A DNA stretch of 64,000 bases from contig BBFE01000013.1 of the NCBI GenBank assembly GCA_001313085.1, forward strand, positions 15,545 through 79,544. The letters are read 5' to 3'. A program made the translations under genes and the position numbers. Each line of letters begins with the position of its first letter. Position 1 is the first letter of the stretch. Shown here piece by piece: positions 1 to 9,741 of the stretch. The notes under the pieces are model-generated. The model ran no database searches. It saw only the letters and a program-made list of their open reading frames with translations, and had not been told where the DNA came from. The DNA is from Paenibacillus sp. JCM 18996. Lineage in GTDB: Bacteria > Bacillota > Bacilli > Paenibacillales > NBRC-103111.

Positions 1-258
<258 letters not shown>

Positions 259-503
259 TAAAAAAGCACCTCCGGGACTTGGATCGAACATCTTATTAAT
301 TATAAACGACAGCCGGGAAGGAAAGAAGCGAATTCACCGTATTTCTATTTTTTTTGTATAAAAAAAATAACACTTGATATTTAAAAAAATGGAAATTATA
401 TGATGGCATGTGAATGGCCTAACAGGAGATGTCAGCGAATTACTGCGCGATTATTATTATTTTCCTTTCCGAGCAAAATAATAACTTTGAATTGTGCAAT
501 CGT
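259..503. other. Divergent intergenic region, AT-rich
   Basis: About 245 AT-rich bases between the divergent yumC and NADH dehydrogenase genes. No coding signal is convincing. The region must carry both promoters, but I could not place a confident -35/-10 pair; its right end runs into the Rex-like operator. Confidence 0.5.
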
Positions 504-522
504 TTGTGTAATTTTTTCACAA
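504..522. promoter_or_regulatory. Candidate Rex operator upstream of the NADH dehydrogenase gene
   Basis: TTGTG and CACAA half-sites flank an AT-rich spacer, 57 bases before the dehydrogenase start. The known Rex box is 18 bp (TTGTGAA-N4-TTCACAA); here the element is 19 bp because the central T-run has six Ts. With one T removed it matches the consensus except for one base. Rex senses the NADH/NAD+ ratio and is known to repress ndh in Bacillus subtilis, so the target makes sense. Inference from sequence only. Confidence 0.55.
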
Positions 523-578
523 TATTTGTTGGACAAAATAGACATATATAAATGAACGAATGGATGGAGTGGAACCGC

Positions 579-1769
579 ATGAGCAAAATACCCAGAATCG
601 TTATTTTAGGTGCAGGTTACGGCGGGATTTGCACCGCTTTGCGTTTGCAGAAGGAACTCAACTATAATGAGGCTGATGTCACTCTGGTCAACAAGCATGA
701 CTACCATTACATAACCACTCACCTTCATATGCCGCAGCCGGCACCGACAATGCCGAAAATGCCCGCGTAAGCATTCTTCAACTGATCGATGAGTTCAAAA
801 TTGATTTTATAAATCCACAGTGGTGCAGATCCGTCCCCAGGAGAAAAAAAAGGTCATCCTTGCAGACGGCACGCTCTCCTACGATTACCTGGTGATCGGC
901 TTGGGCGGCGAGCCTGAGACTTTCGGTATTCCGGGACTGAAAGAATATGCGCTGAGCATCCGCAGCATCAACAGTGTCCGCTTCATTAAAGAGCATATCG
1001 ATTACTGCTTCGCCAGCTTCAAGCAGACTCCCGAACGTACGGATCTGCTCACTTTCGTGGTGGGCGGCGCCGGATTCACCGGCATCGAGTTCCTCGGCGA
1101 GCTCGCCGACCGCATTCCGAAGCTGTGCAGGGATTTCGATGTCGATCCAGCGTTTGTCAAAATCATCAACGTCGAAGCCGCTCCGACCGCTCTGCCGGGC
1201 TTTGACCCCGAACTTGTAAAATACGCGATGGAAGTGCTGGAGAATAAAGGGGTTACCTTTAAAATTGCGACGGCGATCAAAGAGTGCACCCCGGAGGGCG
1301 TACTTCTGGCTGCGGATGAGTTCATTAAAGCCGCAACCGTTGTATGGACAGGCGGCGTCCGGGGCAACCGTCTTCTGGAGGAAGCCGGATTCGAAGCTAT
1401 GCGCGGACGGGTTAAGGTCGATCCGCAGCTTCGTTCCCCTCAATATGAGAATGTCTATATTATAGGAGACTGCTCGCTGGTGCTTAACGAGGAAGGCAGG
1501 CCTTATCCGCCTACAGCCCAAATTTCGATGCAGCAGGCGGACACTGTGCCGATAACCTGGTCGCTTCCATCCGCGGCAGCCAGCCCAAGGAGTTCCAGTT
1601 CCATAATAAGGGCGTTGTAGCTTCTTTGGGCAAAGGCGAAGCTGTAGGTGTCGTGGGAAGCCGTAAACTCAAAGGAAACGCGGCCGCCTGGATGAAGAAG
1701 CTGGTGGATATTCGCTACCTATACATTATCGGAGGGATACCGCTCGTGATTCGCAAGGGGCGGTTTTAG
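579..1769 (+). CDS. ndh: Type II NADH dehydrogenase (NDH-2, YumB-like), frameshifted
   Basis: Single-subunit flavoprotein that oxidises NADH and reduces menaquinone at the inner face of the membrane without pumping protons. The N-terminus has the FAD fold ([10 protein letters not shown]); the second nucleotide fold is at [18 protein letters not shown]; the flavin-contact motif YIIGDCSLV precedes the C-terminal segment with [11 protein letters not shown]. Corrected length is about 396 residues, normal for the family. Breaks lie near 729, 809 and 1547, each a lost base. The ATG at 579 follows a purine-rich GGATGGAGTGG. Proximity to yumC and yuiB recalls the B. subtilis yumB neighbourhood, so this may be the YumB paralogue rather than the main Ndh. 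A Rex-like operator lies upstream. Confidence 0.88.
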
Positions 1770-1802
1770 ACTAACTCGATACTACGGCTGGGGGTAGAAA
1801 TA

Positions 1803-2078
1803 ATGAGACACTGCAGCGTACAGGTGCGGGGGCTGCTGACAAGGCATGAGCTCGACCGTTACAACGGTTTGATCGATGTGGGAAGCTATTTGGAGTCACA
1901 ACAGCGCTATGAGCTTGCGGCCGTCGTGCAAAAGGAAATCGACACTCTAATCCTTCCCGCGATCGAACGTTTAAAGGAAAAGAGCCGCTCCCGGGACCGG
2001 GAGACCGAGGAATATTTATCGCGCCGGGCACAGGCAGAAGCTGAGATGGCCGTTCTGGCGGAAGAGGACAAGGAATAA
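1803..2078 (+). CDS. Hypothetical helical, charged small protein
   Basis: A 91-residue ORF without frame breaks, preceded by a GGGGGT purine stretch 6 bases from the ATG. It lies only 33 bases after the NADH dehydrogenase, in the same direction, and ends before a bidirectional terminator, so it is probably co-transcribed. The product is rich in Glu, Arg and Ala, predicted mostly alpha-helical (IERLKEKSRSRDRETEEYLS), soluble and without signal peptide or cysteine cluster. I do not recognise a family. A coupling or regulatory partner of the dehydrogenase is possible, but nothing in the sequence proves it. Confidence 0.6.
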   Translation: MRHCSVQVRGLLTRHELDRYNGLIDVGSYLESQQRYELAAVVQKEIDTLILPAIERLKEKSRSRDRETEEYLSRRAQAEAEMAVLAEEDKE

Positions 2079-2120
2079 AAGGGAGCGGCTTCAACAGCGC
2101 TTAAGACCATAGTAAGAAAA

Positions 2121-2158
2121 AAAACCGTCAGGATCATCTGTACCTGACGGTTTTTTTT
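2121..2158. terminator. Bidirectional rho-independent terminator
   Basis: Stem CCGTCAGG/CCTGACGG with a 10-base loop, T-run of eight on the right and A-run on the left. It sits between the rightward 91-residue gene and the leftward hemQ, so it can stop both transcripts. Confidence 0.9.
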
Positions 2159-2202
2159 CTTAGTAAAACAATCGTTAGCGCTGCCGCTTCTTTATGGCTT
2201 AC

Positions 2203-2947
2203 TTATATTTTCAGCATCTGTTTGAATGTGGATTCAGTGAGCAGGTTGCCGACGTAGAACTCGCCGAACTCCCCATAACGCGCGCTGACTTCGTCGAACC
2301 GCATCTCGTAGACAAGCTTCTTGAATTGAAGCGCGTCGTCGGAGAACAAAGTCACGCCCCATTCCCAATCGTCAAAGCCTACCGAGCCGGTAATGATCTG
2401 CTTCACCTTGCCCGCGTAGGTGCGCCCGATCATGCCGTGGCTTCTCATCATCGCGCGTCTTTCTTCTAAAGAAAGCATATACCAATTGTCATTGCCCTCA
2501 CGCTTCTTGTTCATCGGATAGAAGCAGATATGCTTGGCTTTTGGGAGCTGAGGCTTCAGACGGGCCAGAATGTCCGGATCCTCCATAGGATTGGTTCCCG
2601 GCTTGGCCATGTAGCTGCTGAGCTCTACAACGGATACATAAGAGTACGCCGGTATGGTGAAGCGGGCGAAAGAGGATTTGTTAAAAGAGGTTTCCAGCTC
2701 GCTGAGCTCCTGCAAGCTCTCACGAAGGTGCATAAACACGAAATCGGCCTTGTGTCCCACAATACTGTATACGGCGAGGCTGCCGCGCTTTTCCTCTTCC
2801 ACCATGTTCCACTGCTTAAGAAAAGTGTAAAGCTCATCTTCGGCCTGGCGTCGTTCCTCCTGGGTGGCGCTGTGCACAGCGGCCAATCGATAGAATGGAA
2901 ATCGTGGAGGGCGTACCAGCTTCCAACGTCTGCAGTGCTTCGCTCAT
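2203..2947 (-). CDS. hemQ: Coproheme decarboxylase HemQ (chlorite dismutase fold)
   Basis: Last enzyme of the coproporphyrin-dependent heme pathway of Gram-positive bacteria: it uses H2O2 to decarboxylate coproheme III to heme b. The corrected start reads [20 protein letters not shown], the standard family opening, and the core keeps [11 protein letters not shown], whose Tyr corresponds to the catalytic Tyr, and [10 protein letters not shown], with a candidate proximal His. There is no chlorite-dismutase distal Arg signature, as expected. The ATG at 2947 follows AAGGAG by about 10 bases. Two lost bases near 2883 and 2925 split off the first 20-25 codons; without correction the gene would seem to start at an internal Met. 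Monocistronic, convergent with the upstream unit. Confidence 0.93.
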
Positions 2948-3113
2948 TTGAAAATAACACTCCTTTTACTTATTATATGATTGTTTCATTGTATCGAAAA
3001 CCGTTTCAAAGGGCAAACAGACAATCGTTGACAACCGGGGTTCCGGCGGATTACACTAATTGAAGAACAAGCTTACGGACGAGTGATCTTCAGGCAAAAA
3101 AGGAGTGCTTTGT

Positions 3114-3401
3114 TTGATTAATCTGCTTCAGCTCATTATAGTGACGGTTCTGCTGTTCGTGCTTTTTTTTGGAATCGGATTTATCCTCAATATGTTGATG
3201 AAGACGACATGGTTTCCCGTATTCGGTTATGTCGGCTTGATCGTCGGCCTTGCCGTATATTACTCGACAGGTTCGCGCGGAATGAATATTACGGATTACG
3301 GTGCCGGGGATCTTATTCCTGTCATAGGCGGTCTGGTCGGCGCTTATATCAGCGGGTGGGCGATCAATACGCTGCGGACGAAAGGCTATAAAATGTTCTA
3401 A
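3114..3401 (+). CDS. yuiB: YuiB-like membrane protein
   Basis: A 95-residue integral membrane protein with two to three hydrophobic segments (LLQLIIVTVLLFVLFFGIGF, then YVGLIVGLAVYY and GGLVGAYISGWAINTL). The length and the C-terminal RTKGYKMF are like B. subtilis YuiB, whose role is unknown; yuiB there lies near yumB, as here. I chose the TTG at 3114 because AAAAGGAG ends about 9 bases upstream; the in-frame GTG at 3105 overlaps that site. No frame breaks. Confidence 0.65.
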   Translation: MINLLQLIIVTVLLFVLFFGIGFILNMLMKTTWFPVFGYVGLIVGLAVYYSTGSRGMNITDYGAGDLIPVIGGLVGAYISGWAINTLRTKGYKMF

Positions 3402-3466
3402 ATTAATGCCGGAGGAGTTTCTCTCTGGCTTTCTTTATTTTGCTGGGGAATTTAAAGGAGGTTAGC

Positions 3467-4425
3467 ATGGGCAGAAGAGGGTGGGCTTTGACAGTAATAG
3501 GAATGCTCGTTGTTGCTGCGGTTGCACTGACGGCGATACTGCCAAAATCGTCAGGCGGCAATGGGAAGACGAGCTGGGACGAGACGACGGTAAGCGAAGG
3601 CCGAGGCAAACAAAAAAATCGTGCAACTGTTTGTGGAAGGCACAATCGCGGAGCAGGCCGGATTTTCAAGCAGCTTCAGCTCCAAGAGCTTCATCAAGCA
3701 GCTGGACCAGGCGCAGAAGGACCCCGATGTAAAGGCGGTGGTCATTCGGGTGAACAGTCCGGGCGGTGAGGTGGTGGCTTCCGACGAAATACATAATAAA
3801 ATCGAGGAAGTGAAAAAATCGGGCAAGCTCATCGCTGTAAGTATGGCTCTGTGGCTGCTTCCGGAGGATATTATATCTCGGCGGGTGCAGACTTTATTTA
3901 CGCCAATCCGGCGACGCTGACGGGAAGTCTCGGAGTCATTTTCTCCGTTCCCAACTATGAAAAAAGCCGCCAGCTTAATCGGCTACAAGGAAAATACCAT
4001 AAAAAGCGGGGAATTCAAGGATATCGGCTCGCCTCTGCGCGAAATGACCGCCAAGGAAAAAAGAAATTTTTTTTCAAGGATTGGTCAATGAGAGCTATCA
4101 GCAGTTCGTAACGGTCATAGAAAAAGGGCGCAAGCTTCCCCGCGACAAGGTGCTCGCTATAGCCGACGGAAGAATGTATTCAGGCCAGCAGGCCAAGGAA
4201 TTGGGCTTGATCGATGGATTCGGGAGCCTGGAGAGCGCAACACAGTACGCGAAGGACAAAACCGGGCAGCCTAATGCCAGGGTGGTGAAATATTCGGACA
4301 AATTTTCACTGAGTTCCTTGTTCGGAGGCATGCAGTCGAAGCTGAAATCGCCGCTGTCTCAGCTTGTTGAGGGTTTCATGCCGGAGGTTTCACTCGGACC
4401 GCGGCTGCTTTACTTATATCAATAA
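3467..4425 (+). CDS. sppA: Signal peptide peptidase SppA, frameshifted
   Basis: Membrane-anchored Ser/Lys protease that degrades cleaved signal peptides at the outer face of the membrane. It has an N-terminal anchor ([17 protein letters not shown]), then the clan-SK core with [17 protein letters not shown], the nucleophile region [13 protein letters not shown], the segment [10 protein letters not shown], and the catalytic Lys region [18 protein letters not shown]. Corrected length is about 319 residues, as in Bacillus. The ATG at 3467 follows AAAGGAGG. Breaks occur near 3612, 3848, 3962 and 4066-4074, three of them in A- or T-runs. It forms an apparent pair with the next RDD gene, starting only 18 bases after the stop. 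Confidence 0.9.
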
Positions 4426-4442
4426 ATAAGGAGGGAATTTAC

Positions 4443-4907
4443 ATGGAAAATACGTATTCTGGTGAAAATTCTGTGATCGGCGAAGGATGGGTGTCCGGCG
4501 AAACCGTTCCGCGGCGTTACGCCGGATTCTGGATCCGGTTCCTCGCCGTTATTTTGGATGGGATTATCATGAATATCGTGGGTTATGTGCTTAAACTGGC
4601 AACCGGCACAACAAGGGGAGACACTCCCTTATGGGTATCGCTTCTCAGCCTGCTTATTTCCTTGGCCTATTATGTGATCTTAACAGCCAAGTACGGACAA
4701 ACCCTGGGCAAAATGGTCGTCGGTATCCAGGTCATCCGCCAAGACGGAGGTCCCGTCTCGTTTGGCACTGCCCTGCTCAGGGAAGTGGTGGGCAAATTCG
4801 TGTCCGGCCTTATCCTGGGAATCGGTTATTTGATGGTCGCTTTCGACCCGGAGAAAAGAGGGCTGCATGACCGTATCGCTTCCACGTATGTGGTTTGGAG
4901 AAAATAG
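4443..4907 (+). CDS. RDD family membrane protein
   Basis: A 154-residue protein of the RDD family with the characteristic opening RRYAGFWIRFLAVILDGIIM (Arg then Asp-containing first helix), a second helix at LWVSLLSLLISLAYYVIL, and YGQTLGKMVVGIQVIRQDGG before a third helix at FVSGLILGIGYLMVAFDP. Function of the family is poorly known; some members are suggested to take part in ion exchange. It sits directly after sppA with its own RBS (GGAGGG, 8 bases from the ATG), so an sppA-RDD operon is likely, as in other bacilli. Intact. Confidence 0.85.
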   Translation: MENTYSGENSVIGEGWVSGETVPRRYAGFWIRFLAVILDGIIMNIVGYVLKLATGTTRGDTPLWVSLLSLLISLAYYVILTAKYGQTLGKMVVGIQVIRQDGGPVSFGTALLREVVGKFVSGLILGIGYLMVAFDPEKRGLHDRIASTYVVWRK

Positions 4908-4981
4908 GGTGCAACAGGGCGGATGAATCTTCCGCGAGGGGGCAACCTAAATGTAAGAAATCTATAGCTGGAGGTTTTCTT

Positions 4982-5856
4982 ATGCCCTTCCTCAGTGTAA
5001 ACGGCATCTCTCTGCATTATCACGTATCAGGAAACGGGACGCCTATTCTTTGTATTCATCCTCCATTATTAACAGGTGAAAATTTCAATTACCAGAAAGC
5101 TCAGCTGTCCGACCGGTATAAAATCATCACTTTTGACATAAGAGGACACGGAGCCAGCGCGCCTTCCAAACAAACCGTCACTTATCCGCTGATCGTGGAG
5201 GATATGAAGTCGCTCCTTGACGCTCTGAATATTGAGAAGGCTTATTTATTAGGTTATTCGACAGGCGGCTCGATCGCTCTTGAGGCGATGCTGACTTATC
5301 CGGATCGTTTTGTAGGCAGCATTATCGTCAGCGGGATGTCGGAGTTTAGAGATTTCTATAACAAATTCCGCTTGAAGTTGGCCGCGGTCTTATCAAACCG
5401 GTTTACCAAAAGGCTGATTGCCGCAGCGATCACTTGGGGCAACTCGGATATGGCATATACCCGTAAAAAATCTGTTTACGAGTGCGATGCACGGTTCCAT
5501 TCAAAATATCCGGGAATATTACCAATACAGCTTGGCCTATAATTGTACGGACAAATTAAGGAGGATCCATCAGCCGGTTCTGCTGGTTTACGGGGACAAG
5601 GATTCGTCTTTCTTCAGTTATGCGCGGACTCTTTATGAAGGGCTGCCTAACAGCAAAGTACAAATTATAAAAAAACGTCAAACACCAGATCCCGACAAAA
5701 GCCGCCGCTCAGCTGAATGATCTGATCCGCCTTTGGGTAGAGCTGCAGCAGGAGCATATTGAAGGACCGGCTGCAAAGAACGCGGAGTGGGAAGAGAATC
5801 TGCATCATTCTCCGCTGATTGACCAGATGGTGGAGCCGGACAAGCTTCGTCTTTGA
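4982..5856 (+). CDS. Alpha/beta hydrolase, frameshifted
   Basis: Cytoplasmic alpha/beta-hydrolase-fold enzyme of unknown substrate. Visible features are the oxyanion strand LCIHPPLLTGENF, the motif DIRGHGAS, the nucleophile elbow LGYSTGGSIAL with Ser, and the acid region VLLVYGDKDSSFF; the catalytic His is probably the one just past the second break (KHQIPTKAA). The ATG at 4982 follows GGAGG. The gene is broken near 5468 (A6 run) and 5672 (A6 run); corrected length about 290 residues. It begins 74 bases after the RDD gene in the same direction. Likely an esterase or lactonase, but specificity cannot be read from sequence. Confidence 0.82.
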
Positions 5857-6020
5857 TTTATAATACAGCGCCAACCGGCGGTTTCAGGGCTGTTGACAAA
5901 ATGGTTTGACTTTGTCACAATCCCTTTACGCGCGGTTTTTTTTTGTGCACTTCTATATGCGCATGGTGTCGATATTTATGGTAGACTGGTAGATATAGAT
6001 TATCGTTTTTTTGGGATGGA

Positions 6021-7493
6021 ATGAATGGAATGAAAATAACGAATACGCTGCATTTTACGGAGAATCACCGGTTCTGCGTATACAGGGATTTCTCCTTGAG
6101 CGCTTTGGATTACCGGATGCTGTCCGGAATCTATCAACCTATGATCGGAGCTTTTGCCGTCAGTATATATACGACCTTGTACGGGCAGCTTCCCGCCGAT
6201 AAGGCGGGCTACTCCTCTCTGGAGCAGCAGAGGAGGCTGTTTCTTTCTCTCGAGCTGGAGCCCGGTGAAAGGGGCCGCAAGTTTCTGGTCGAACACACGT
6301 CCCGGCTGGAGGCGGTGGGGCTGCTTGAAACGTCGCGGAAATTCGCCCTTGCCTCCGAGGATTATATTTACGAGTATGCGTTGTTCCAGCCGCTGCCGCC
6401 GAACGAATTTTTCAAGAATCAGCATCTGAGCTTGCTGCTGAGGGATAAAGTCGGCAAGTACATGACGCTGCAGCTGCGTGACGAGATTGTGGCTCCCGAG
6501 CCCAAGGAACTGGAGGACTGTTCCTCCGAGAATTTGTCGATGCCTTTCTATGAGATTTTCCGGCTGAACACCCAGGTGATCGATTTTGAGCTGGAGCAGG
6601 CGCTGTATGAAACCGCTTCGGGCCGGCACAACGAGTCCAGGGCGAACATTACCGCCAAGGGCTTTCTTTACTCGGACATCATTATTAGGTTCCCCAGGGA
6701 ATCCGTTAACCGGGAGTACGTCGAAGGCCTGAAGTTTCTTCCGGAAGAGATGGCCAAGATCAATTTTGCCGCAAAAAAAATACGATCTTACACTCCATGA
6801 GACCTGCCGGCTGCTGGATGAGGACGGGATGTTCGACGGAGAGGGCCTTTTGCAGGAGGACCTTTTTTCACCATAGAGCGAATTTGACTTACTACCAGGA
6901 AAAAAAAGAGGGACGAGGAACGGACCAGGCAGCTTGCCGCCTCTGCGCGCAAACAGTCCGCAAACACAGCGGAAGAGGGCGAGGGAAAGACGGTGGAAAT
7001 GGCCTACTACCTGGAGGTTCCGCCTTTGCTACAGGGCCAGTGCGACGCGCATCAATACAATATGTTCCTGCGGAATTTATCTTTCAAAGAAATGCTGAAG
7101 AAGTTCTTTCCGAACGGGTCGGTTCCCGGCAATCTGGAGAAGCTCTTTGACAAAATTGACCTGAATTACAGGATGAACGAGGAAGTCATCAACGTGCTGA
7201 TCCATTATATCCATATGCATGGGAAGACGTGGGCGGCGCCTTACATCGAATCGGTGGCAACCGATATGCTGGGCAAGCAGGTCAACACTTACGAGCAGGC
7301 GGTCGAATTTGTGCGGGAGAGGACCAGGTATAAGGACAAAGCGGCAAACGGCGGAGCGTCGGCTGGAAAAAGCAGGGGAAGAAAGAAGCCGGCGATTCCT
7401 TTTGTCCAGGATACGGCGGTTTCGCAGACGAACAAGCTGACCAGGGAAGAATTGGACCAGATGATCATGGAAGCGAAAGAAAAGTTGAAGTAG
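6021..7493 (+). CDS. dnaB: Replication initiation / membrane attachment protein DnaB (Firmicutes), frameshifted
   Basis: Firmicute-specific helicase co-loader, not the DnaB helicase of E. coli. With DnaD and DnaI it loads the replicative helicase at oriC and at stalled forks. The product has an N-terminal winged-helix region (FSLSALDYRMLSGIYQPMIG) and a C-terminal DnaD/DnaB2-like domain with MNEEVINVLIHYIHMHGKTW and the tail TYEQAVEFVRERT. Corrected length about 490 residues. Breaks lie near 6775, 6872 and 6903 in A/T-runs. Start choice between ATG 6021 and 6030 is not settled; neither has a strong RBS. dnaI follows after 161 bases, which is the standard Bacillus order, so the two are probably co-expressed. 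Confidence 0.87.
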
Positions 7494-7593
7494 AGGTATG
7501 AGGAAACGGAAGCAGAGCGGAAATAGCGGTGCAAGGATGCGGGAAAAGTTGCAGTCGAGGTACAAGGCTGCGGGAGAAAAGTTGAAGTAGAGG
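7479..7593 (+). repeat. Three short direct repeats derived from the 3-prime end of dnaB
   Basis: The 18-mer at 7479-7496, which covers the last codons and stop of dnaB, recurs exactly at 7576-7593 and with two changes at 7543-7560. The intervening DNA is not coding. This looks like local duplication at the end of dnaB before dnaI. Confidence 0.7.
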
Positions 7594-7654
7594 CGCGGGG
7601 AACGGATGGGGCGGCGTCTGCTCCAATCAAGCGAGTAAAAGAAGGTGAACAGCG

Positions 7655-8612
7655 ATGGAATCTCTGGGGGAACTGCTGCGCAATATGCCCAGAAATGAGG
7701 TTATGAAGCAGGCCGAGGAACGGGCGAGAGAGCTTTTGGCAGACCCGTTGATCTATAAATTCCGGACGAAGCATCCCGAATTGACCGACCGGCATTTGAA
7801 AATAAATATGAACCGGTTATACCAGTACGTGACCGAGCACGCTCACTGTACGCATTGTCCCGGTCTCGAGCGCTGCCCGAACGATTTTCAGGGGCATTAT
7901 ACGATGCTTGAGGTGCAGGAGGCGGGCGGCAATACGTTTATTAACGACTTCAAGGTTTCCTGCAAAAAAGTTTCTGGCCAAGCAGTCGCAGGATGCGATC
8001 AGGAAACGGATACGCTCCTTCTACGTGGATGACCGCGCGTTGATGGAGGGTTACGATATTGAGGAGATTTACAGCAGCGACCTCGACCGGGGCCGGGCGG
8101 TCAACGAACTGGTCAATTATTTGGCGGCGACGAAGAAAGAAGGGCTGCAGAAGTCCGGGCTGTATCTGTCGGGGAACCTGGGGACGGGCAAAACCTTTTT
8201 TGATGTGCTATATGCTCCATGAGCTTGCCAAATCCGGCTACACCGGCGCTATTGTATACATGCCTGATTTTTTCAGAGGACCTGAAAGCGATGTTCGGGG
8301 ATCCGCTGAAGCTGAAGGAGACGGTCGACCTGCTCAAAGAAACCGACCTTCTCGTGTTTGACGATATCGGAGCGGAGAATTTGAATCCCTGGCTGAGGGA
8401 CCATGTGATGGCTGTCATCCTCAATTACCGGATGAACCGCAAACCGACCTTTTTTTACGTCGAATTACGATTTGGCGGCTCTGGAGCGGCATTTCAGCTT
8501 CACGTCCAAGGACGGCGAGGAAGAATTCAAGGGCAGACGGATTATGGACCGCATTCGGCCTTTTGTGGAAGAGATTCGGGTAGAGGGACGCAATCAGCGA
8601 GGAGTCGTGTAG
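7655..8612 (+). CDS. dnaI: Primosomal helicase loader DnaI, frameshifted
   Basis: AAA+ ATPase that loads the replicative helicase DnaC onto DNA in Firmicutes. The N-terminal domain carries the zinc-site cysteines in HCTHCPGLERC; the C-terminal AAA+ domain has Walker A SGNLGTGKT and Walker B LLVFDDIGAEN, followed by HVMAVILNYRMN. The end RRIMDRIRPFVEEIRVEG matches the family. Corrected length about 318 residues. Breaks near 7968 (A-run), 8197, 8266 and 8450 (T-runs). The ATG at 7655 follows AAGAAGGTG by 8 bases. Functions with dnaB just upstream. Confidence 0.92.
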
Positions 8613-8871
8613 GATGGCTGGCGAGTGAGAAGGGGCTGTGTCATGGTCTGAACACTATTGTGCAAGCGCCGCAACGCGCCTGCTCTAATCCCGGAAGGCC
8701 GCGAGATTGGTGGTTTCTCGTTGTCACCGTACCGGTAACAAAGAGATTTGCGTGGCGGTTTAGCTCTTTTCACAAAACTATCGGTGTCTATTGGAAGATA
8801 TTGCAAACGATTTTAGCGGTAGATTTTCTTGTGTGCACAATGTATATTTTCTCCCAACCGTACATTTTACT
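8613..8871. other. Intergenic stretch without a recognised gene
   Basis: About 260 bases between dnaI and the minus-strand terminator of the next small gene. Open frames here are short, lack ribosome sites and resemble no family I know. No repeats or RNA structure stand out. Confidence 0.5.
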
Positions 8872-8923
8872 ATAAAAAAAATCTGTCCTTCAGCGAATTT
8901 CATCGCCTTGGGACAGACTCTTC
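8872..8923 (-). terminator. Rho-independent terminator of the 44-residue membrane peptide gene
   Basis: On the minus strand, TCTGTCC pairs with GGACAGA around an inner stem (GGCGA/TCGC-like) and is followed by eight Ts. It lies 50 bases past the stop of the small minus-strand gene. Confidence 0.75.
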
Positions 8924-8972
8924 CACTCAGTAGCTGTCCTCCCAAGGAGAGACGGCCTATGTACGGAAAATG

Positions 8973-9107
8973 TTACTTATACAGGCTCACAATCGTCGCA
9001 ATAACCGCAACAACCAGCATGAAGCCAAAGAAAGCTCCAAAGCCTATCGCCGTATCCATGAAATCGTTTCTTGGCTCTTCATTCACGTGCTCTCTGGGAT
9101 CGCTCAT
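8973..9107 (-). CDS. 44-residue single-pass membrane protein
   Basis: A short minus-strand gene below usual size cut-offs. The product starts MSDPREHVNEEPRNDFMD, a polar N-terminus, then one strong hydrophobic segment (IGFGAFFGFMLVVAVIATIV) and the tail SLYK. The ATG is preceded by GGAGGAATAGCA, a strong RBS at good spacing, and the gene has its own terminator downstream, so it is very probably translated. It stands alone between dnaI and trxA on the opposite strand. I do not recognise a named family; small single-pass peptides like this often modulate a membrane complex. Confidence 0.7.
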   Translation of the reverse strand: MSDPREHVNEEPRNDFMDTAIGFGAFFGFMLVVAVIATIVSLYK

Positions 9108-9322
9108 TGCTATTCCTCCATGCGCTTGGACTTAGTTAATTTTAAGTATACCCAACAGTGTGCTTTATTGTAAAGCTGTGGAAAGTGACAAATAAGCAAA
9201 TTTTACTGGCACACGGCTGCAGGCTTCTTCTTTCTGCGCTTCATCAGGTTTGAACAGTGCCGGGCCGGTGGTATATAATATTGATGACAAATTGGATGCT
9301 TTACGGAAGGAGAGATTCTTTT

Positions 9323-9637
9323 ATGGCAATCGTGAACGTATCGGATTCATCCTTTAATACCGAGGTACAGCAAGGTACGGTTCTGGTGGATTTCTGGGCG
9401 CTTGGTGCGGACCTTGCAAAATGATCGCTCCCGTGCTGGAAGAGCTCGACGGGGAATTGGGCGATTCCGTAAAAAATCGCGAAGTTGAATGTTGACGACA
9501 ATCCGGAAGCGGCCAGCAAATACAGCGTGATGAGCATTCCTACGCTGATCGTTTTCAAGGATGGACAGCCGGTGGATAAAGTCGTCGGTTTTCAATCGAA
9601 GGAAGCGTTGAAAAGCGTTCTTTCCAGGCATCAATAA
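9323..9637 (+). CDS. trxA: Thioredoxin, frameshifted
   Basis: Small cytoplasmic disulfide reductase. After correcting a lost base near 9394 the product reads VDFWA(P)[14 protein letters not shown], with the redox-active CGPC; it ends with the cis-Pro motif [12 protein letters not shown] and [12 protein letters not shown] second break is an extra A in the run at 9471-9476. Corrected length about 104 residues, the usual size. The ATG at 9323 follows AAGGAGAG. Monocistronic, with a weak hairpin downstream before uvrC; trxA followed by uvrC is a common Bacillus arrangement. Confidence 0.93.
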
Positions 9638-9659
9638 TTCAAAATCCAGTAGGTGTGAA

Positions 9660-9702
9660 AAAAACTCTTTTTTCTGGTATATTGGGAAAGGAGTTTTTTT
9701 TG
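9660..9702 (+). terminator. Probable terminator after trxA
   Basis: AAAACTC and GAGTTTT arms with an adjacent A/T-rich stem extension and a final run of eight Ts. The stem is AU-rich, so strength is uncertain. Confidence 0.5.
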
Positions 9703-9741
9703 CTGTATTTAAAGGTTTTCTGAAGAAAGGGGATGCCAGCC

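Noticed and set aside
778..1521. A 247-codon minus-strand open frame opposite the NADH dehydrogenase
   Set aside because: It is the antisense shadow of a clear flavoprotein; its product is biased and matches nothing.
3467..4425. Programmed ribosomal frameshifting in sppA and other genes
   Set aside because: Breaks are many per gene, occur in both directions and in housekeeping genes that never use frameshifting; error in runs explains them better.
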